Part shown: one piece after another, positions 24,848 to 32,292 of the stretch | How the letters are laid out: every line of letters starts with the position of its first letter | Numbering within the stretch: the first letter of the stretch is position 1 | Origin: a virus | DNA length: 36,855 nucleotides | Direction: 5' to 3' (one strand) | IMG/VR virus record: IMGVR_UViG_3300005336_000035 | Span: 1-36,855 of that record | Made by a program: the position numbers and the translations under genes | Notes under the pieces: model-generated | Told to the model about the DNA's origin: nothing | The model's input: only the letters and a program-made list of their open reading frames with translations | Databases searched by the model: none

Positions 24848-25518
24848 AGTCCTATCCTTTCTTCCAGGTCCTTGTCGCGCCTGAGCATCGGCGCCCATGC
24901 GATGTAGTCGCCCAAGTCATTCCACACGCCGCGCACGGCGACGCCGCCGCGCGTGAGCAGCTGCACGGCAACGCCGTCCGGTGCGCGTTCGCCGATGTGC
25001 GGGTACTGCCAGCGCGCTACGCTGCCCACGGCCACCTGGTCGCCGACCTTGATGACATCGGTCAGGACCGGCGGCGCGACGAAGCCATCGTCGTAGTCGT
25101 AGTTCTTCGGGTCGCCCGCGTGCTCGGTCGGCTGGCCGTTGAAAGCGTAGTCAATGAAGCGCGGATCACCGCCTTCCTTGGCCTGCAGCGGGATGAACAT
25201 CAGGTTGGCCACCTCATACACGGCATCGAGCGGCGCGTCCTTGTCCACGAGGAACAGCAGGTCGGCGTTGACGATCACCATGCGCTGCTCGTTCTCGAGT
25301 ACGGGCTGCGGCGCCAGCACCTGTGCCGGCTCGTACTGCTGGATCACCCAGCCGTCTGTCTCCAGCGCCGACCAGCGGCGGTTCTTGCGGCCGATCAGAC
25401 TCGCGCGGCACGAGTAGGGCGACGACGCCATCGTCTCGTACTCGGGGATGCCGTCCGGGCCGATGGCGGCCCACACACCCGGCGCATGCCAGTCGAAGTC
25501 CTTGTCCTTCGAGTTCAT
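24844..25518 (-). CDS. protein of unknown function, 224 residues
   Basis: A soluble alpha/beta protein with many aromatic residues. It has 'HAPGVWAAIGPDGIPEYE' near the start, 'MVIVNADLLFLVDKDAPLDAVYEVANLMFIP' in the middle and 'VGDQVAVGSVARWQY' toward the end, resembling two small beta domains joined by a helix. The ATG at 25518 is preceded by GAGGAAAGA and overlaps the upstream stop. A longer frame adds Arg-rich residues and is rejected. No named family recognised. Confidence 0.7.
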   Translation of the reverse strand: MNSKDKDFDWHAPGVWAAIGPDGIPEYETMASSPYSCRASLIGRKNRRWSALETDGWVIQQYEPAQVLAPQPVLENEQRMVIVNADLLFLVDKDAPLDAVYEVANLMFIPLQAKEGGDPRFIDYAFNGQPTEHAGDPKNYDYDDGFVAPPVLTDVIKVGDQVAVGSVARWQYPHIGERAPDGVAVQLLTRGGVAVRGVWNDLGDYIAWAPMLRRDKDLEERIGL

Positions 25519-25718
25519 TCTTTCCTCGCTTCGTTGATTTCTTCGATGAGGCGCTTCGCCGTGGAGTACGCGGACTTGCCATAGTCGGCACCGACGTTGT
25601 GGCCGACACCGTCCTTCATGCGCACGTTGATCACGTTGGCCAGCTCGTTGACCTTCACCTCCGTAACGTCGGCCGGATCGATCCAGCAGCCGTCGGACAG
25701 TTGGATGAGCTGCGTCAC
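25515..25718 (-). CDS. small protein, unknown (GTG start)
   Basis: A 67-residue protein: 'IQLSDGCWIDPADVTEVKV', then 'VINVRMKDGVGHNVGADYGKS' and a helical, charged end. The start is GTG at 25718, 7 bases after GGAGG, and it overlaps the ligase TGA (GTGA). The nearby ATG is out of frame. The beta-turn-beta pattern followed by a helix is common in small phage proteins, but I recognise no family. Confidence 0.65.
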   Translation of the reverse strand: MTQLIQLSDGCWIDPADVTEVKVNELANVINVRMKDGVGHNVGADYGKSAYSTAKRLIEEINEARKE

Positions 25719-26704
25719 GACATGTCCTCCGCTGCACGGAAGCCCAGGAACACCGGATGGCGCGGCGCGTCGACGACGCCGTGCTCGAAGTGCTTGAACT
25801 TCACGATGGCATTCATGTGCGCGTCGCGGCTCGCCCACACGCTGGCGCGGAACTCGGCCGTCATGCCGGTGCCGATGTTGAAGGTATAGTCGGACAGCGT
25901 GCGCTCGCCCTTCTCATCGATGAAGATGCGCTTGCACACGAACGCGCCCAGCGTGCCCTTGCCGGACAAGCCGGCCTTGGCCGTGCTGCGCTTCGTACGG
26001 CCCAGCTCATTCGTCTGCGCGGCGTTCTCGTTCTTCATCTCCTCGACGAAGTCCACGACGATCGCCTCGGCGTCCGAGAAGCGTTTCAGCTTCAGCAGGC
26101 CGTGCTCGCGCACCGTGCTGCGGCCGTACTTGTACTTGCCGTCCGGACTGCGCACCATCACGCCCTCGTAGCCGGCCTCCAGGCACTCGGCCTCGAACGC
26201 TTCCAGCTCGTCCAGCGACTGGATCAGCGTGTGCGGCACCAGCTTGATCGGGCACTGCATCATCTGGCTCGGCGCCGCTGGCATGCCCGTCAAGCGGGCC
26301 TGGACCATGAGCTGCGTCCATTCCTTCTGCACCGACAGCAGCAGACTGCCGAGACGGATCAGGCGGTCGCGGAAACCCTCGTCCGAATCCCAGTAGTCGA
26401 ACACATGGTACTCGAACGCTTCGCTCTTCGAGTGCGACATGACGACGCTGGTCGTGGCCTGCATCACGTTCGGCGCATTGGCCGGGCCGACGACCAGCTC
26501 GCCGTCCATGCCGTGCAGCTCGTGCAGGGAGAGCACCGCCTGCACGAGCTGGTTCGGGATCAGCTTGAGCGAGCGCGACAGCAGCTTGCCGTGCTTGTTC
26601 GCGGCGCGCACGCCATCGATCTTGGCGCTGGCGATCAGCGGGAACACGAGGTCGTCGTTGCTGTCCGGCGTACCGGCCAGCATGGGCTTGAATTCTTTGG
26701 TCAT
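25715..26704 (-). CDS. ATP-dependent DNA ligase
   Basis: A 329-residue nucleotidyltransferase that seals nicks in DNA using ATP. Motif I is 'AKIDGVR' with the likely adenylated Lys28 and Arg33. 'GMDGELVV' (65-72) contains the acidic residue E69. 'FEYHVFDYWD' (97-106) corresponds to motif IIIa, 'EGVMVRSP' (180-187) to motif IV, and 'LLKLKRF' (203-209) to motif V with K205/K207. An OB-fold-like C-terminus follows from about 215. The length fits small phage ligases. The start overlaps the upstream stop (ATGA). Confidence 0.92.
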   Translation of the reverse strand: MTKEFKPMLAGTPDSNDDLVFPLIASAKIDGVRAANKHGKLLSRSLKLIPNQLVQAVLSLHELHGMDGELVVGPANAPNVMQATTSVVMSHSKSEAFEYHVFDYWDSDEGFRDRLIRLGSLLLSVQKEWTQLMVQARLTGMPAAPSQMMQCPIKLVPHTLIQSLDELEAFEAECLEAGYEGVMVRSPDGKYKYGRSTVREHGLLKLKRFSDAEAIVVDFVEEMKNENAAQTNELGRTKRSTAKAGLSGKGTLGAFVCKRIFIDEKGERTLSDYTFNIGTGMTAEFRASVWASRDAHMNAIVKFKHFEHGVVDAPRHPVFLGFRAAEDMS

Positions 26705-27438
26705 ACGAGTTCCTGGGAAAGATCGATACGTTCGACAAGCCCGCCATGATCGTCGAGCACTTCAAATACGGTGGCGTGGCTGTGAATGTCACGCTGGATA
26801 CGTAGCGCTTTCACCGCAGCATCGTGAGCAGTTGGCGCATCAATATCGATCTGCCACATGACACGAAACCGTTGATCCGGCAGATCCTGCGTGATGATCT
26901 GGGCCTGCTTCACCTTCCACGGCTGCGCCTCGATCGACACGCCGTACTGGTGCGACAGCATGGCGCCGAAGCGCTGCGCGTCGCCTTCCTTGCCGAAGTC
27001 CGCGACCCAGCGCGCCAGCCCCTTGCGGCCGCGTTCGTACACGGCCCAGCAGGTCGTGTGTTCGTCCGGGCCGCCGAACTGCGGCTCGGCGTGTTCGTTC
27101 TGCGCGTCGGTGCGCGGATGGTGGATCACAGGCACGACCTGGATCGACACCACGTCCGGCAGCGCGGAGGCGCGCAGCTCGTCGAACTTCTTCTTCGTGA
27201 ATTCGTCGATGTGGATGAGGTAGTCGCGCTCCACGCCGGGCTGCGCGTCGTTGACCCACTTCGTCTGGAACTCTCTCGCCCACTGCAGCGCATGCTGCCA
27301 GAAAAGGCCGCGCGAGCCGTCGATTTCTTCCATGAACGCGTCGCGCTCATCTTCGTCCATCGCATTCAGGTACACCGACAGATTGCTGCCGATGTCGAAC
27401 ACGACCTCGCACAGCGCATCCGATGCTTTGTGATTCAT
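26701..27438 (-). CDS. protein of unknown function, 245 residues
   Basis: The N-terminal part (about 12-65) shares the pattern 'R-x-A-x-M-x-x-x-D-G-S-x-G-L ... W-A-R-E-F' with the next upstream gene (27452-27769), so the two look like neighbouring copies of one domain. The remainder (about 100-245) is alpha/beta with His/Trp-rich parts (HTTCWAVYERG, VMWQIDIDAP). Start at 27438 follows GAGGAAAACGAA. It overlaps the ligase start. No function can be given. Confidence 0.7.
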   Translation of the reverse strand: MNHKASDALCEVVFDIGSNLSVYLNAMDEDERDAFMEEIDGSRGLFWQHALQWAREFQTKWVNDAQPGVERDYLIHIDEFTKKKFDELRASALPDVVSIQVVPVIHHPRTDAQNEHAEPQFGGPDEHTTCWAVYERGRKGLARWVADFGKEGDAQRFGAMLSHQYGVSIEAQPWKVKQAQIITQDLPDQRFRVMWQIDIDAPTAHDAAVKALRIQRDIHSHATVFEVLDDHGGLVERIDLSQELV

Positions 27439-27451
27439 TTCGTTTTCCTCG

Positions 27452-27769
27452 TTATGAGAGCCGCGCTTCAGCGAGCAGGCCCTTGACCTTCGCGTCGACG
27501 AACGCCGCAATCTGTTCAGGGAAGTCCGCGAGATCGTCCGGATTCATGATCGCCTCGCGCACCTCCCACGCCTCGTCGAATTCGCGTGCCCACTCGACGA
27601 TCTTGTTGTGCAGGCCCGGCGAGCCATCGACCATGTCCATGATCGCGGCCCGTGCTTCGGTGCTCCACTGATTCCACACAAAACCCACGCTCATGCCCAT
27701 ACTGGCGATGTACTGCTGCTGGCGCAGGGCAGTCTCGAGTGCCTTCAGTGCATCTGCTTCCCTGCTCAT
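27452..27769 (-). CDS. small protein, related to its neighbour
   Basis: A 105-residue helical protein. The stretch with 'AAIMDMVDGSPGL' and then 'WAREFDEAW' matches 'DAFMEEIDGSRGL ... WAREFQTKW' in the 26701-27438 product, which suggests a duplication followed by divergence. Start at 27769 (MSREADAL) is the ATG of an ATGA overlap with the upstream stop. A longer frame from 27838 lies on top of another gene. Confidence 0.65.
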   Translation of the reverse strand: MSREADALKALETALRQQQYIASMGMSVGFVWNQWSTEARAAIMDMVDGSPGLHNKIVEWAREFDEAWEVREAIMNPDDLADFPEQIAAFVDAKVKGLLAEARLS

Positions 27770-28092
27770 TGAAACCCCCGCCCCGGCGCACGCTTGGCCG
27801 CTTCCGGCACCAGCTTCTTCGCAAAGTCGAGCACGCACGTCATGTTGTCACGCTGGATCGCCGCGATCTCGGCCGAGTCGGGAACGTGCGGCGTCGGGAT
27901 CGGCTTCGTACCCGGCACGAACCACGCCGTACTGCCATCGCGCTGCTCGCGCGCCTCGCCGTGCAGCGTCATGAGCGTGCGCATCGCGCCAATCGTCCCA
28001 CTGTGCAACACGACAGGACCGACACCGGCCGGCACGTCCTTGTTCGGCAGGACTTCGAGTAAGCCCGAAGCCCAGCACACTAATTTCGCCAT
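27766..28092 (-). CDS. small protein, unknown
   Basis: A 108-residue protein (MAKLVCWASGLLEVLPNK start). The first 60 residues are beta-like, with 'GEAREQRDGSTAWFVPGTKPI' in the middle. The end is helical and basic (VLDFAKKLVPEAAKRAPG). The ATG at 28092 is chosen over the GTG just before it because AAGGAG sits 6 bases ahead of the ATG. No motif recognised. Confidence 0.65.
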   Translation of the reverse strand: MAKLVCWASGLLEVLPNKDVPAGVGPVVLHSGTIGAMRTLMTLHGEAREQRDGSTAWFVPGTKPIPTPHVPDSAEIAAIQRDNMTCVLDFAKKLVPEAAKRAPGRGFQ

Positions 28093-28370
28093 CACTTACT
28101 CCTTGCTTTTTCGCCGGCCATGCTGCGGAACACCGCACGCAAGGCTCGGGTCGCGAGTGCGTCGCCCTGCTCGGAAAGAGCCTTGACGAACGCGCGCGCT
28201 TCGTTGTCGTTACCAAACCGGGTGCCCACGCCCTGCAGGATCAGGAACACCTTGCGGGTGCGCATGTCGATGCAGTCGAATACGCCCCAGCCCTGCTCCA
28301 GCGCGCGCTCCTGGTCGCGCGACGTCCAGTCCGGCTCCGGGACGGCGCCGGCCTTGCGTGCCCGTGCCAT
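28092..28370 (-). CDS. small basic protein, unknown
   Basis: A 92-residue protein. A basic start (ARARKAG) is followed by 'DWTSRDQERALEQGWGVFDC', then a helical end (ARAFVKALSEQGDALATRAL). The 'W-G-V-F' and 'G-T-R-F-G-N-D' parts suggest a small domain that binds a ligand or protein. It lies 1 base after the upstream stop with only a weak ribosome-binding site. No family named. Confidence 0.6.
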   Translation of the reverse strand: MARARKAGAVPEPDWTSRDQERALEQGWGVFDCIDMRTRKVFLILQGVGTRFGNDNEARAFVKALSEQGDALATRALRAVFRSMAGEKARSK

Positions 28371-28371
28371 G

Positions 28372-28545
28372 TCAGTTTACGTCCAGCCAGCGGCTGTCCC
28401 GGCCGTTATAACGCGCGCTGCGGTGCCGTGGCGGCGCCCGGTCATTGATACGCTTGACGAGGTGGTAGAACAACCAGATCGTGAGCACGATCTGGTACGA
28501 CGAGCGCACGACGCGCGCAGTGGTGAAAAGCGGGAGGAAGTTCAT
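28372..28545 (-). CDS. short single-pass membrane protein, unknown
   Basis: A 57-residue protein with one hydrophobic segment (about 15-30, SYQIVLTIWLFYHLV) and a basic, Arg/Asp-rich end. The ATG at 28545 overlaps the nuclease TGA (ATGA), so it is made by coupled translation. A longer frame from 28650 lies in the nuclease gene. Function unknown. Confidence 0.6.
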   Translation of the reverse strand: MNFLPLFTTARVVRSSYQIVLTIWLFYHLVKRINDRAPPRHRSARYNGRDSRWLDVN

Positions 28546-28961
28546 TTGATAGGCACTCCGGATACGGTGACGCCCATGATCCACTGGGCGATGTCCTTGC
28601 GGCTCATCATGTGCGCCTTGAACTTCTCGCAGGTGAGTGGATGCTTCCACATACCGCCAGTCAGAATCACACCGCCGTCCTTGCTACCGACGATGACGGC
28701 GAGGTTGCGGCCTTCGGCCATACGATCCTTGCCCCAGTCCTTCTGCAGTTCGGACAGGCCCGGTTCGATCAGCGTGCTGGCGCGCTTGGGCAACTCGACG
28801 AATTTGTACTCGACCCACAGGTCACGCGCTCGTCCGGAGTACCACACGTCCCAGATGCCGGACGTGTACAGGTTGTTGTTCTTCATCCAGTACGGGTCCT
28901 GGCGGCCGGGCGGCAGGTACTTGTGCACGCTGGCCGTGAACGTGGTCTCGGGCTTGCTCAT
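28542..28961 (-). CDS. PD-(D/E)XK nuclease, T7 endonuclease I/VRR-NUC-like
   Basis: A 139-residue protein. The core is 'SGIWDVWYSGRARDLWVEYKFVE' split over residues 34-56: the acidic D38 ahead of the strand, then D47 and E51-x-K53, which is the PD-(D/E)XK signature. A basic helix and a final 'GGVILTGGMW' follow. This layout matches small phage nucleases such as junction-resolving endonucleases or VRR-NUC domains. The exact DNA substrate cannot be told. It lies next to an exonuclease gene and overlaps both neighbours. Confidence 0.75.
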   Translation of the reverse strand: MSKPETTFTASVHKYLPPGRQDPYWMKNNNLYTSGIWDVWYSGRARDLWVEYKFVELPKRASTLIEPGLSELQKDWGKDRMAEGRNLAVIVGSKDGGVILTGGMWKHPLTCEKFKAHMMSRKDIAQWIMGVTVSGVPIK

Positions 28962-29299
28962 TTGCGGCCGCGTCCTGTGACTTTCGATTGCGCAGCTTCG
29001 GTACGCAGATGCTCGTCACGCGCCATGCGCTGGTCGACCAGCGAGGCGTAGCCGACGATGTCATGCCAGTTGTCGCGGTAGTTCGGGTCGCCGTTAAGCA
29101 TGCGCGCGATCTTGTCGGAGATCACGGTCAGGGCTTGGCGCTGGTCTGGCGCCAGTTGCGCCCAGCCGGCGCCGCCATGCGCGTTGCGCATGACGTTCTG
29201 CAGGTCTTGTGCGATCACGGCGTGGTTCTCGAACGAGCCGTAGCGGTCGCCGCGCTCGGCCAGGGTCTGCTGCACGTTGGTATGGGTGGTGACGGTCAT
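28958..29299 (-). CDS. DUF6378-like phage protein
   Basis: A 113-residue protein. 'LAERGDRYGSFENHAVIAQD' (13-32) and 'RMLNGDPNYRDNWHDIVGYA' (67-84) are the hallmark segments of a widespread phage family (DUF6378). The helical layout with conserved acidic, His and Trp residues is suggestive of an enzyme, but I know of no proven activity. Start at 29299 overlaps the upstream stop. A longer frame from 29767 lies opposite and inside other genes. Confidence 0.8.
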   Translation of the reverse strand: MTVTTHTNVQQTLAERGDRYGSFENHAVIAQDLQNVMRNAHGGAGWAQLAPDQRQALTVISDKIARMLNGDPNYRDNWHDIVGYASLVDQRMARDEHLRTEAAQSKVTGRGRK

Positions 29300-29430
29300 G
29301 GGTGTGTCTCGCAAAAATGTTTTGGAACGGGAGCTTCGCCTGCGTACACGCGAAACTCGACGAGATTGAGTGCGCCGGCCAGGACGAACATCAGCCAGAA
29401 CGCGCCAAAGGCGGCCAGGAAGTTCTTCAT
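29296..29430 (-). CDS. tiny membrane peptide
   Basis: A 44-residue open frame, MKNFLAAFGAFWLMFVLAGA, then a polar tail ending in HFCETHP. The hydrophobic part (about 3-24) predicts one membrane pass. It fills exactly the gap between the exonuclease (its ATG overlaps that stop, ATGA) and the DUF6378-like gene (its TGA overlaps that start). This tight fit on both sides is the main support. Confidence 0.65.
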   Translation of the reverse strand: MKNFLAAFGAFWLMFVLAGALNLVEFRVYAGEAPVPKHFCETHP

Positions 29431-29981
29431 TTCCCGATCCCGGCGGCCCAGATGGCCTGCAGGTGCTGGGCCTGCGCCAGCGCGTCAGCCAGCGCATTGT
29501 GCGCGGCCGCATTGGCCGGCTTGGGCACGGCGCGGGCGGCTTCCATCGACTTGATCGTGCGAAAGCACCGCGTATTCCAGAACTTCCACGGCGTGCCCTG
29601 CAGGCCATACGCATGCGCCAGCATGGCACAATCGAAGTCCGAGCCGTTGCCCCAGACCTTCGTGTGCCCCCATTCGAGCGGCGAGCCGCCCCACGCGCGC
29701 AGTTCATCGAGTGCATCGCCGAGCGAGACCTGCTCCTTGTGGTCGAACACGGCCTTGGCCTTGGCATCCTGGTCGAGCCACCAGCGCAGCGTGCTGGGGC
29801 TGATGGTGCGGTGCTCGTCGAGGTTGGACTGGATCGTGATGACGCGGTAGAACGCGCCGTCGTCGATGTTCTTCTCGTTGAACTTCACCGCGCCGATCGA
29901 CAGGATGACGGCATGCGGGAGCGTATCCAGCGTTTCCAGGTCGATCATCACGTGATCGAATTTTTCCTTCTTTGGCGGCAT
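29427..29981 (-). CDS. DEDDh 3'-5' exonuclease (RNase H fold)
   Basis: A 184-residue protein. It carries 'MIDLETLDT' with D14/E16, a middle acidic pair at 'GSDFDCAM' (D115/D117), and 'HNALADA' giving H161 and D166, so the DEDDh metal-binding set is complete. 'AVILSIGAVKF' following the first motif is typical of the Rv2179c-like/ExoVIII-type group. It should degrade DNA or RNA from the 3' end. Start at 29981 follows GGAAGG. Its gene starts 22 bases after a terminator T-run. Confidence 0.85.
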   Translation of the reverse strand: MPPKKEKFDHVMIDLETLDTLPHAVILSIGAVKFNEKNIDDGAFYRVITIQSNLDEHRTISPSTLRWWLDQDAKAKAVFDHKEQVSLGDALDELRAWGGSPLEWGHTKVWGNGSDFDCAMLAHAYGLQGTPWKFWNTRCFRTIKSMEAARAVPKPANAAAHNALADALAQAQHLQAIWAAGIGK

Positions 29982-30002
29982 GGCCTTCCTTTACTCCGGG
30001 CG

Positions 30003-30031
30003 AAAATAAACCCGGTACTCGGCACCGGGTT
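30003..30031 (-). terminator. rho-independent terminator (minus strand)
   Basis: On the minus strand AACCCGGT pairs perfectly with ACCGGGTT (plus-strand arms at 30009-30016 and 30024-30031), followed by TATTTTC. It ends transcripts that have passed the H1-like gene (30057-30494). Only about 22 bases remain before the next start, so there is little room for a new promoter. Confidence 0.8.
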
Positions 30032-30056
30032 AAGGTCAGTCGATCCAGGCGAAGGT

Positions 30057-30494
30057 TCAGGCTGCAGCCGGCGCCAGCTTGGCGTGTGCGCGGGCAGCGA
30101 CGGTGTGCGCCTTTTCCAGTTCTTTCACCTTGGCGGCAGCGGCCTTGTCGGCATCCCTGGCAGCCTTGGCGGCGGCCTTGCCGTCGGCAGTAGCCTGCTT
30201 GATGTGCGCGGCCAGATCGGCCTTGGCGATCTTGATCGCAGCCTTGTCGCCCGACTTCTCGGCCTTGCCCAGCGCCTTTTCCAGCTCGGTCTGCTTCTTG
30301 TTCGCTGCCTTGTCCGCTGCCGTCTTGGCCTTGTCGGCGTCCTTCAGGGCTTTCTCGGTTTCCTTCTTGTGGGCCGCCAGCGCGTCAGCAGCGGCTTTCA
30401 GGTTGGCCTTGCAGGTCTTGAGCTGGGCTTTCAGGTCGGCAGCAGCAGCTTTCTGGTCAGCGGCGGACAGGATTTTCGAGGATTGACGTGCCAT
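30057..30494 (-). CDS. histone H1-like Lys/Ala-rich protein
   Basis: A 145-residue protein made almost only of Ala, Lys, Asp, Glu and Leu, predicted as one long helix/coiled coil with a low-complexity, strongly charged surface (KAAADALAAHKKETEKALKD). It has no membrane segment. Such proteins in phages and bacteria resemble histone H1 tails and may bind DNA, but they can also be structural. A terminator follows directly. The ATG at 30494 follows GAAGGA and lies inside the upstream gene by 38 bases. Confidence 0.65.
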   Translation of the reverse strand: MARQSSKILSAADQKAAAADLKAQLKTCKANLKAAADALAAHKKETEKALKDADKAKTAADKAANKKQTELEKALGKAEKSGDKAAIKIAKADLAAHIKQATADGKAAAKAARDADKAAAAKVKELEKAHTVAARAHAKLAPAAA

Positions 30495-30708
30495 GATATT
30501 TTTCCTTCAATTGTTTTGAGTATTTGATTTCATTGAGCCGTACGGCCCGTGATATGAGTCGGTCGATGATCGAGGCGCGGCGCTGCGAACCCGACTCCAG
30601 TTCAAGCGCCGCGAGGACTTCCGCCTCGGTCAGCTCGTCAATGAGTTCGTGCAGACGCCTCATTGACGACAGCGCCTCGGACACGTGCCACTGACGAACT
30701 TGTTCCAT
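30457..30708 (-). CDS. small helical protein, unknown
   Basis: An 83-residue helical protein (EALSSMRRLHELIDELTEAEVL, split by a turn, then a basic Arg/Lys end). It overlaps the next gene by 38 bases in another frame. The ATG at 30708 is used; a GTG one codon earlier is possible. No family recognised. Confidence 0.6.
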   Translation of the reverse strand: MEQVRQWHVSEALSSMRRLHELIDELTEAEVLAALELESGSQRRASIIDRLISRAVRLNEIKYSKQLKEKYHGTSILENPVRR

Positions 30709-30720
30709 CACGCCGCCCGA

Positions 30721-31518
30721 TCAGCGACGCGCAGCCGGTTTGGCCGGGGTGCGGCCGCGGGCCTTCGGCGGCGCCGGGGTCGCATAGCTCGACACATCCG
30801 GTTCCTGGGTGATGCGTTCCAGCGCTTCGGTGCGGCGAGCCCAGTGGACTTCCACGTTCTCGTTCGGTTGCGGATCGCCGAAACGCAGCGACGGATAGTC
30901 GACGTTCGGGTCCATCGTGATCGTGGTCACGACGCCGACCGGCAGTACGCCAAACTTCGCGGCGACCGACTTGACATAACCGTCGAACGACTTCAGGCCC
31001 GTGGGCGACACGTCCAGCACGAACAGCGGCGTGTCGGCGTCGGCGTCAAGCGGCAGCACGGCCAGGCGGCGCATGTTCTTGCATGCCTTGCCGTTGCCGC
31101 TCGATCCGAACTGGTTCATCGGGCAGGTGGCGCAGGCGTCCGACTGCTTGACCGGCGAATTGTCGCTCGGGACCATCTGGCTGATGACCTGGCCGATGGC
31201 GAAGCAGGCCGGCGGCTGGATGTTGTCCTTGTCGTAGGCGCCTTCATAGAAGTTATTCGTCGCGATGAAGTCGACGATCACGACTTCCAGCTCGTTCACT
31301 TTGGTGCCGTCCGGCAGGTTGAACGTCTTGTCGTTCTTCAGCTGAATCTTGTCACCGCCGGCCGGCGCGGTGCGGTCGCCCAGCGCAGCCAGCTCGGCAG
31401 CCATCTGGTCCTTGATCGACACCAGCGCACCGCCGGTTGCTTTGCCTTTGACTGCGACGGCGGTGCCGGGTTTGGCGGTGGCTTTGGCCGGAGTTGCTGC
31501 GGGTTTGCGAGTTGCCAT
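30721..31518 (-). CDS. Cys-cluster protein, possible DNA-binding replication protein
   Basis: A 265-residue protein. The N-terminal 35 residues and the C-terminal 20 are Lys/Ala/Pro/Arg-rich tails. Residues 40-95 hold a beta domain (DKTFNLPDGTKVNELEVVIVDF). Cysteines at 105, 129, 132 and 146 (C-x23-C-x2-C-x13-C) form a likely metal site, followed by a beta region 'LAVLPLDAD'. Position between polymerase-side genes and two nucleases, and basic tails, fit a single-strand-binding or recombination protein, but this is inference and no family is recognised. Ribosome-binding site AAGGAAC. Confidence 0.65.
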   Translation of the reverse strand: MATRKPAATPAKATAKPGTAVAVKGKATGGALVSIKDQMAAELAALGDRTAPAGGDKIQLKNDKTFNLPDGTKVNELEVVIVDFIATNNFYEGAYDKDNIQPPACFAIGQVISQMVPSDNSPVKQSDACATCPMNQFGSSGNGKACKNMRRLAVLPLDADADTPLFVLDVSPTGLKSFDGYVKSVAAKFGVLPVGVVTTITMDPNVDYPSLRFGDPQPNENVEVHWARRTEALERITQEPDVSSYATPAPPKARGRTPAKPAARR

Positions 31519-31588
31519 GTTTGTTCCTTGTGGATTTAACGGGTTTTGATATACCGACGCCTCACGGCGGTGAGCGGTACGTCGCAGA

Positions 31589-32002
31589 TTACTTCTCGGC
31601 GACTTTGCGCACGTTCAGGCGCTTCTTCGTGAACGGCTCGACACCGGGGATCGAGCCCTTGATTGAGAACAGTTCACGAATGGCCGGATCGCTGATACGA
31701 CGCTGCAACAGGTGCAGTGCCTTGTTCTTGATGACGTAAGCGCCGAACACGTCCCAGTCAGTGACGTTGCCGGTCACGGTCTCGGAGATCGAAACCGTAG
31801 CGGCCTTGCCGGTCGACTTGTCGACGCCCTGCGCCTCCATCGCCGCCATCAGCTTCTCCTCGGCTTCGGCAATCTTCAGCTTGATCGCCTCCTCCTTGGA
31901 CTGATGCGCGCGCAATTCTTCCTTCAGCTTGTACAGCGCGTCGATCTGGAGACCGATGGGCGCCGGACCTTTCTTGACGACACGATTGCTGCCTGCGGGC
32001 AT
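31589..32002 (-). CDS. helical protein, unknown
   Basis: A 137-residue protein. Residues about 18-60 form a coiled coil (LQIDALYKLKEELRAHQSKE). The second half is alpha/beta with 'VTDWDVFGAYVIKNKALHLL' and a basic end. The pattern 'D-a-L-y-k-L-k-E-e-l-r' is common in phage proteins near replication genes but gives no function. The ATG at 32002 is preceded by GAAAGGA. The 47-base gap upstream has no clear promoter. Confidence 0.65.
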   Translation of the reverse strand: MPAGSNRVVKKGPAPIGLQIDALYKLKEELRAHQSKEEAIKLKIAEAEEKLMAAMEAQGVDKSTGKAATVSISETVTGNVTDWDVFGAYVIKNKALHLLQRRISDPAIRELFSIKGSIPGVEPFTKKRLNVRKVAEK

Positions 32003-32049
32003 GATTGTAATCCTTTCTTAAACGTAATGTAAAGTTTTGTGTAACAGGC

Positions 32050-32292
32050 TCAGCTGGTAAGCCGCTCTGCCATCTGGTACGCGACCAACTCGGTCATGAT
32101 CTTGGTTCGCGAGCCGCTGAATACGGCTATTGGGTCGCGATCCTGTACGTGGTTCGTGTCCGGGCCATCGACTGGGTACAAGTACAGCGACATGTCGTCC
32201 GGGCCAAATATCGAGGTCGACATCCAGTAGACGCCGCTGTTCATACCGCGAAACAGTGCATCGAGCATTTGCTCGGGAGTGAGTGCGCTCAT
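32050..32292 (-). CDS. small protein, unknown
   Basis: An 80-residue protein (start MSALTPEQMLDALFRGM). It is amphipathic with a helical first part, a beta middle (WMSTSIFGPDDMSLYLYP) and an end with 'FSGSRTKIMTELVAYQMAER'. The ATG at 32292 overlaps the upstream TGA. A longer frame up to 32439 lies on another gene and is rejected. No family recognised. Confidence 0.65.
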   Translation of the reverse strand: MSALTPEQMLDALFRGMNSGVYWMSTSIFGPDDMSLYLYPVDGPDTNHVQDRDPIAVFSGSRTKIMTELVAYQMAERLTS

